NCBI GenBank assembly: GCA_018823285.1
Contig: JAHJIQ010000076.1
Coordinates: forward strand, 1-64,000
DNA from: Pseudomonadota bacterium
GTDB taxonomy: Bacteria; Desulfobacterota; Desulfobulbia; Desulfobulbales; JAGXFP01
DNA length: 64,000 nucleotides
Direction of reading: 5' to 3'
In this document: positions 61,579-64,000 of the stretch, in pieces
How the letters are laid out: every line of letters starts with the position of its first letter
How positions within the stretch are numbered: position 1 is the stretch's first letter
Notes under the pieces: generated by a model
Told to the model about the DNA's origin: nothing
The model's database searches: none
Seen by the model: the letters and a program-made list of their open reading frames with translations, nothing else
Position numbers and translations under genes: made by a program

Positions 61579-63294
61579 TTATATCAGGTTTCCGATCTGC
61601 TGCAGCCTTGCGCTCAATTCCTGTGAAATGCCATCAAGATCCGCGAAACCACCGCCCGCCTGAGACAATGGTCCTTTCACCTTTTCCATGACCCCGTCTT
61701 TGAGTTTTTGTTCGAACTTGGCGGTCTGGCTCTTTAAGGTGTTGGCAACGGCCTTTTCGAGAATCTTGTCCAGATCGGAACTGAGTTCCATTTTGTAGTT
61801 ATCAATGGTCCCGGTGATCTTTGCTCTTCCGCTGAGATCGGTGATACCGGACAAGGCGTCGGCGATCGCCCGGGAGGCTGCATCGCTTTCCCGGTCAGAG
61901 GCGGAGGGGGAGAATTTTGCCGATTTCAATCCGGCCCGGATATCCACATTGATCTCCTGTTCTTTAAGAACCGCCTGCACTGTGAGATCGAGAGTCCCGC
62001 CGGTGAGGGTTGCCGGGAGATTCTGATCGCTGTTCAACGTTGCTTTCTCAAGGGAATACTCTTTTATTTTTATCTGGACCGTGTCGTGGGACTGTGCCGG
62101 TTTGATATGGTCAAGAGTACCAGCAAAGCTTACGGCACGGATGCCCTGCAGAGAGTCCCCGGCGAAGGAAAAGGTGAGGGGAGCTCCGAGGATATCCTGG
62201 TCGGGGGTGACGTTTTTAATCGACCCGGTAAAGCTTCCTGCGGCAATCTGCACGGAAGCGGAAATATTGCGGATCAGGAAATCGGGCAGGGGCTCATCCT
62301 CCGTGAATCGCACCACAACCCCTTTTCCTCTTGCCGGTTTGATTGTTTCGCTGCCGTTTTTCTTCTCCTTTGCCCTTTCCAGAAGAGGTTGTGCCTTTGT
62401 ATACCAGGACAGAGCCTGCTCAATCATGCCGCCTGTTTGCTCGCCAAAAAGGAGGGGACTCAAGTTTGCCAACCCCTTTGCCGAGAGGCTGTATTTTTCG
62501 CTCAGCCTTTTGATGTCCTGCTGGGGAGCCTCCTGAATTTTCGCGAGGCGTGTCCGGTAGGAATCGGAGAGGGTTGCAAAGTCCTTTTGCGCGGATTTCA
62601 GCCGGTCAAGATCCGCCTGGATTTCTTTCCTAATGGCGGAAAGCTCGCCCATTCCGCCCAGGATCCCGGCGAAACCGGAGCTTGATTTGACTTTGTTGAG
62701 ACGTTCCCGGTACAGGGCGAGTTTCTTTTTGTCCGGGAGCTCGGCAAGCTGCTGTTTCCATCTGGCGCTGTCCGCCTTGATCTCGTCCTGATACTCATTG
62801 GCGAGGTCGATGGTCAGCAGTTTTTCTTTGGCCAGAATCTCTTTGGCATCCGGGATCTGCAGGCTGGGCATTTTGAAGCCCTTCGATTCTCTGGGGGGGG
62901 GAGAATCTTTTTTCCGGGCAGCATATTCCGGCAGGGCGCCGGATTTCCGGCGTGCCGTGTCCGGGCGGATTCCATCCACAACCATTTCATTGACAATGAT
63001 CTTTCTCTGCAGCAGTTTCATCGTGTCAATCGATACCGTGATCCGGTCGATTTCCACACTGTTGCGCATCGGGTTGTCCGGATTGGTGATCTGAAGATCG
63101 GCTAATTCGAGTCCGGCAGGAAAAAAGGAGACGTCTGCCCCGCCGAGATTGACCCTGGCTCCGACCAGTTTGCTTCCCTGCATTTCGACGAGGCCCTGAA
63201 TAAAGCCATCGGCAAAAAAGAAAGTGAACAGGAAGATGAAAGCGGCAACACCGCCAAAGACGCCCAAACCCTGCCAGCGGATCATCGTTTTCAT
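61579..63294 (-). CDS. TIGR03545-family AsmA-like envelope protein
   Basis: A 571-residue protein with an N-terminal membrane helix (about 13-30, VFGGVAAFIFLFTFFFADGF). An AsmA-like strand region follows (VGARVNLGGADVSFFPAGLELADLQITNPDNP), then a helical middle (about 170-300) and a C-terminal beta-rich region (about 340-530). It matches the TIGR03545 family, usually paired with TIGR03546 as here. It is probably periplasmic and membrane-anchored, possibly in lipid or envelope maintenance by analogy with AsmA; no experiment is known to me. Its ATG overlaps the stop of the upstream gene (four bases). Confidence 0.85.
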   Translation of the reverse strand: MKTMIRWQGLGVFGGVAAFIFLFTFFFADGFIQGLVEMQGSKLVGARVNLGGADVSFFPAGLELADLQITNPDNPMRNSVEIDRITVSIDTMKLLQRKIIVNEMVVDGIRPDTARRKSGALPEYAARKKDSPPPRESKGFKMPSLQIPDAKEILAKEKLLTIDLANEYQDEIKADSARWKQQLAELPDKKKLALYRERLNKVKSSSGFAGILGGMGELSAIRKEIQADLDRLKSAQKDFATLSDSYRTRLAKIQEAPQQDIKRLSEKYSLSAKGLANLSPLLFGEQTGGMIEQALSWYTKAQPLLERAKEKKNGSETIKPARGKGVVVRFTEDEPLPDFLIRNISASVQIAAGSFTGSIKNVTPDQDILGAPLTFSFAGDSLQGIRAVSFAGTLDHIKPAQSHDTVQIKIKEYSLEKATLNSDQNLPATLTGGTLDLTVQAVLKEQEINVDIRAGLKSAKFSPSASDRESDAASRAIADALSGITDLSGRAKITGTIDNYKMELSSDLDKILEKAVANTLKSQTAKFEQKLKDGVMEKVKGPLSQAGGGFADLDGISQELSARLQQIGNLI

Positions 63295-63812
63295 GCCGCA
63301 CCTCCCATGCCGGTGATCGATTTGTAGAGAGTGTAAAGCTTGCTCGCCATGAAGAACTTCATAAGTCGGCTCCGTTCAACCCAGCGCAGGACGTGGTCGC
63401 GGTATCTGACGACAAGAAGGCTGGACAGGAAATACATCGGGGCAAAAAGGACCACCGAAAAGGCAAGACTGCCCATAACGATGGAGTTGTTGAAGTTTTC
63501 CAGGCGGAACAGGGTTGTGTTGTAGAGTGCGGTCCACAGGGAGTTGAGCGGGCCCATGGTCAGCAGGGCAATTCCGATCAGGTTGAAAAGAGGGTCGAGC
63601 AGGTAGGCAATGCCGGTAAAAACCAGTAACCCGAGCAGGAACGTTGACAGGTTTGCCCGGAGAATACAGACCAGGAAGAGGACCAGAATGTTGTGGGGGC
63701 TTGCCAGCGGGGTCAATCCGGCAACCATCGCAAAACAAAAGGCGAGGCTGATCTGGCCGGGCTCGGCGTCTGAATTCAGGACCTTTAAAAATCTGGCGAT
63801 TAATTTAAGCAT
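63291..63812 (-). CDS. TIGR03546-family membrane protein
   Basis: A protein of about 173 residues with four to five membrane helices. The opening LKLIARFLKVLNSDAEPGQISLAFCFAMVAGLTP is characteristic of TIGR03546 (DUF2062-like, with P-x-Q/E-I-A-x-G-x-A-x-G). It is coupled to the TIGR03545 gene by overlap. ATG at 63812 was chosen; an earlier in-frame start (63833) would add seven basic residues. Confidence 0.85.
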   Translation of the reverse strand: MLKLIARFLKVLNSDAEPGQISLAFCFAMVAGLTPLASPHNILVLFLVCILRANLSTFLLGLLVFTGIAYLLDPLFNLIGIALLTMGPLNSLWTALYNTTLFRLENFNNSIVMGSLAFSVVLFAPMYFLSSLLVVRYRDHVLRWVERSRLMKFFMASKLYTLYKSITGMGGAA

Positions 63813-64000
63813 TTTTTTTCTCCGGCGGGGCAAGAGGTTGATCGGCTGAAGATGCGTTCATGGAAAAGGCTATAACAGATGATCCTCTCTCGTCAAATGC
63901 TTCCGGGAAAAACGGAATGTGCCAGGGAAGCAGGCAGGGTGAACAGGGAAAGAGCCCCTCAGGGTGAATTCCCGGTCTGCAGCGCCATTCGGTCTGAACA

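Noticed and set aside
1-64000. tRNA, rRNA, integrase or prophage genes
   Set aside because: None could be recognised by eye on either strand; short tRNAs could still be missed without a covariance search.

Overview
The window looks like the chromosome of an anaerobic Desulfobacterota bacterium (former Deltaproteobacteria, Desulfobulbales- or Geobacter-like). The grounds are multihaem c-type cytochromes with both CxxCH and CxxxxCH haem sites, a TIGR03545/TIGR03546 gene pair, a sii-type giant-adhesin secretion locus, and two genes whose in-frame TGA codon sits exactly at a redox-active cysteine position, which implies selenocysteine decoding. No rRNA, tRNA, CRISPR array or intact transposase was seen. 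The exact genus cannot be read from the sequence.

Layout: (1) 0-3 kb holds housekeeping and envelope genes: a MORN-repeat protein, a cupin, MgtE and a small membrane protein. (2) 3-11.2 kb is an AT-richer accessory region. It has a Bor-like lipoprotein next to a DUF2235 hydrolase, an unknown 540-residue exported protein, an alpha/beta hydrolase, a zinc-phospholipase-C-like protein, a shuffled pair of direct repeats and a YefM/YoeB toxin-antitoxin pair. (3) 11.6-17.3 kb has small proteins, a ten-haem lipoprotein cytochrome built from tandem modules, and an exported beta-propeller-like protein. (4) 17.4-35.7 kb is one minus-strand operon encoding a complete type I secretion system (TolC-like, HlyD-like and ABC proteins) and its 3488-residue cadherin/VCBS/RTX adhesin. 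Two further genes in it encode a MotA/ExbB-like and a MotB/OmpA-like ion-channel pair. This gene set matches the Salmonella SPI-4 siiABCDEF locus. (5) 36.2-38.2 kb encodes a SurA-like chaperone, a HAMP protein and an exported metallopeptidase. (6) 38.4-42.0 kb is a methionine-oxidation module: exported MsrAB, a small MsrA-like candidate selenoprotein, a methionine-rich lipoprotein and a two-component system.

(7) 42.1-52.3 kb is mixed: a zinc-ribbon regulator, a flavoprotein, an M20 peptidase with a GNAT enzyme, a DUF1456 protein, a six-haem cytochrome, a DsbA/FrnE-like candidate selenoprotein coupled to a hydrolase-metzincin fusion, and a chemoreceptor next to a phosphate-type binding protein. 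(8) 52.9-64 kb holds a cation/proton antiporter, a CcdA/DsbD-like membrane protein, RNase HI, an ABC-2 exporter, TruA, a triosephosphate-isomerase paralogue without its catalytic Glu, and the TIGR03545/TIGR03546 pair.

Three points stand out. The sii-like locus couples adhesin secretion to a proton-channel pair whose MotA-like partner has a duplicated coiled-coil tail. The MsrAB / mini-MsrA selenoprotein / Met-rich lipoprotein / two-component set reads as a coherent envelope oxidant-defence system. A 29-bp promoter-like motif recurs, with fixed internal spacing, in front of four genes for exported proteins. All functional calls come from reading the sequence and from family knowledge; no database search was run.
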